Made by a program: the position numbers and the translations under genes | Shown: piece by piece, positions 6,195 to 6,293 of the stretch | Layout: each line of letters begins with the position of its first letter | Position numbering within the stretch: position 1 is the first letter of the stretch | Notes under the pieces: generated by a model | Database searches by the model: none | Seen by the model: the letters and a program-made list of their open reading frames with translations, nothing else | What the model was told of the DNA's origin: nothing | Source of the DNA: Methylophilaceae bacterium | GTDB taxonomy: Bacteria > Pseudomonadota > Gammaproteobacteria > Burkholderiales > Methylophilaceae | NCBI GenBank assembly: GCA_017880825.1 | Contig: JADGRN010000086.1 | Coordinates: forward strand, 1-6,293 | Direction of reading: 5' to 3' | DNA: 6,293 nt

Positions 6195-6293
6195 TTATTC
6201 AATAACTTTAGCGACGACGCCGGCGCCGACGGTACGGCCACCTTCGCGAATGGCGAAGCGCAAGCCTTCTTCCATCGCAATCGGTGCAATCAA
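6195..6293 (-). CDS. tuf: Elongation factor Tu, last 32 residues (5' end cut by window edge)
   Basis: EF-Tu delivers aminoacyl-tRNA to the ribosomal A site as a GTP complex. Only the end of the C-terminal beta-barrel (domain 3) is present: [19 protein letters not shown] followed by [13 protein letters not shown] and TAA (6195–6197). This tail is almost invariant in bacterial EF-Tu; E. coli ends ...VVAKVLG. The window edge falls on a codon boundary. Many betaproteobacteria carry two nearly identical tuf copies, one here and one in the str operon (rpsL–rpsG–fusA–tuf). This is the copy next to secE–nusG. The GTPase domain and start lie outside the window. Confidence 0.97.
   Translation of the reverse strand: MIAPIAMEEGLRFAIREGGRTVGAGVVAKVIE

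Noticed and set aside
1..6293. Mobile elements, CRISPR arrays, toxin–antitoxin or phage genes
   Set aside because: The window is filled by a conserved housekeeping cluster with short spacers; no terminal repeats, spaced repeat arrays or foreign genes are visible.

Overview
This window is the conserved bacterial transcription/translation gene cluster tuf – tRNA-Trp – secE – nusG – rplK – rplA – rplJ – rplL – rpoB, all on the minus strand, so transcription runs from position 6293 towards 1. The two end genes are cut by the window edges: only the last 32 codons of tuf (6195–6293) and the first 857 codons of rpoB (1–2571) are present. Gene order, a tRNA-Trp gene between tuf and secE, a three-helix SecE, a non-ATG rplJ start and an extra block of about 25 residues in RpoB before the conserved [10 protein letters not shown] motif all point to a betaproteobacterium. 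The Nitrosomonadales/Methylophilales side is plausible, but I cannot name a genus from sequence alone. I see no frameshift, insertion sequence, phage gene, CRISPR array or other sign of transfer.

Layout in transcription order: the tuf 3' end (6195–6293); a 7-bp gap; tRNA-Trp with encoded CCA (6112–6187); a 51-bp AT-rich spacer; secE (5713–6060), whose TAA stop shares one base with the nusG ATG; nusG (5177–5713); a 110-bp spacer that should hold the L11-leader control region; rplK (4635–5066), separated from rplA (3944–4633) by one base; a 314-bp structured leader (3630–3943), the expected L10 leader; rplJ (3105–3629, TTG start, full Shine-Dalgarno); a 32-bp spacer; rplL (2692–3072); a 120-bp spacer with a 10-bp GC-rich hairpin that looks like the known rplL–rpoB attenuator; and rpoB.

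Functionally the cluster joins elongation (EF-Tu, the L11/L1/L10/L12 stalk proteins that recruit GTPases, and tRNA-Trp), protein export (SecE) and transcription (NusG, RNA polymerase beta). In related bacteria the ribosomal part is controlled by autogenous feedback: L1 on the rplK–rplA mRNA and the L10–L12 complex on the rplJ–rplL mRNA. An attenuator lowers rpoB expression relative to rplL.

I found no undescribed system. The observations most worth checking are in non-coding or dual-use sequence: mutually exclusive RNA pairings in the rplJ leader, a perfect 13-bp inverted repeat inside the rplL hinge coding sequence, a secE start without a visible Shine-Dalgarno but with a tandem hexamer, and the very short tuf–tRNA gap.
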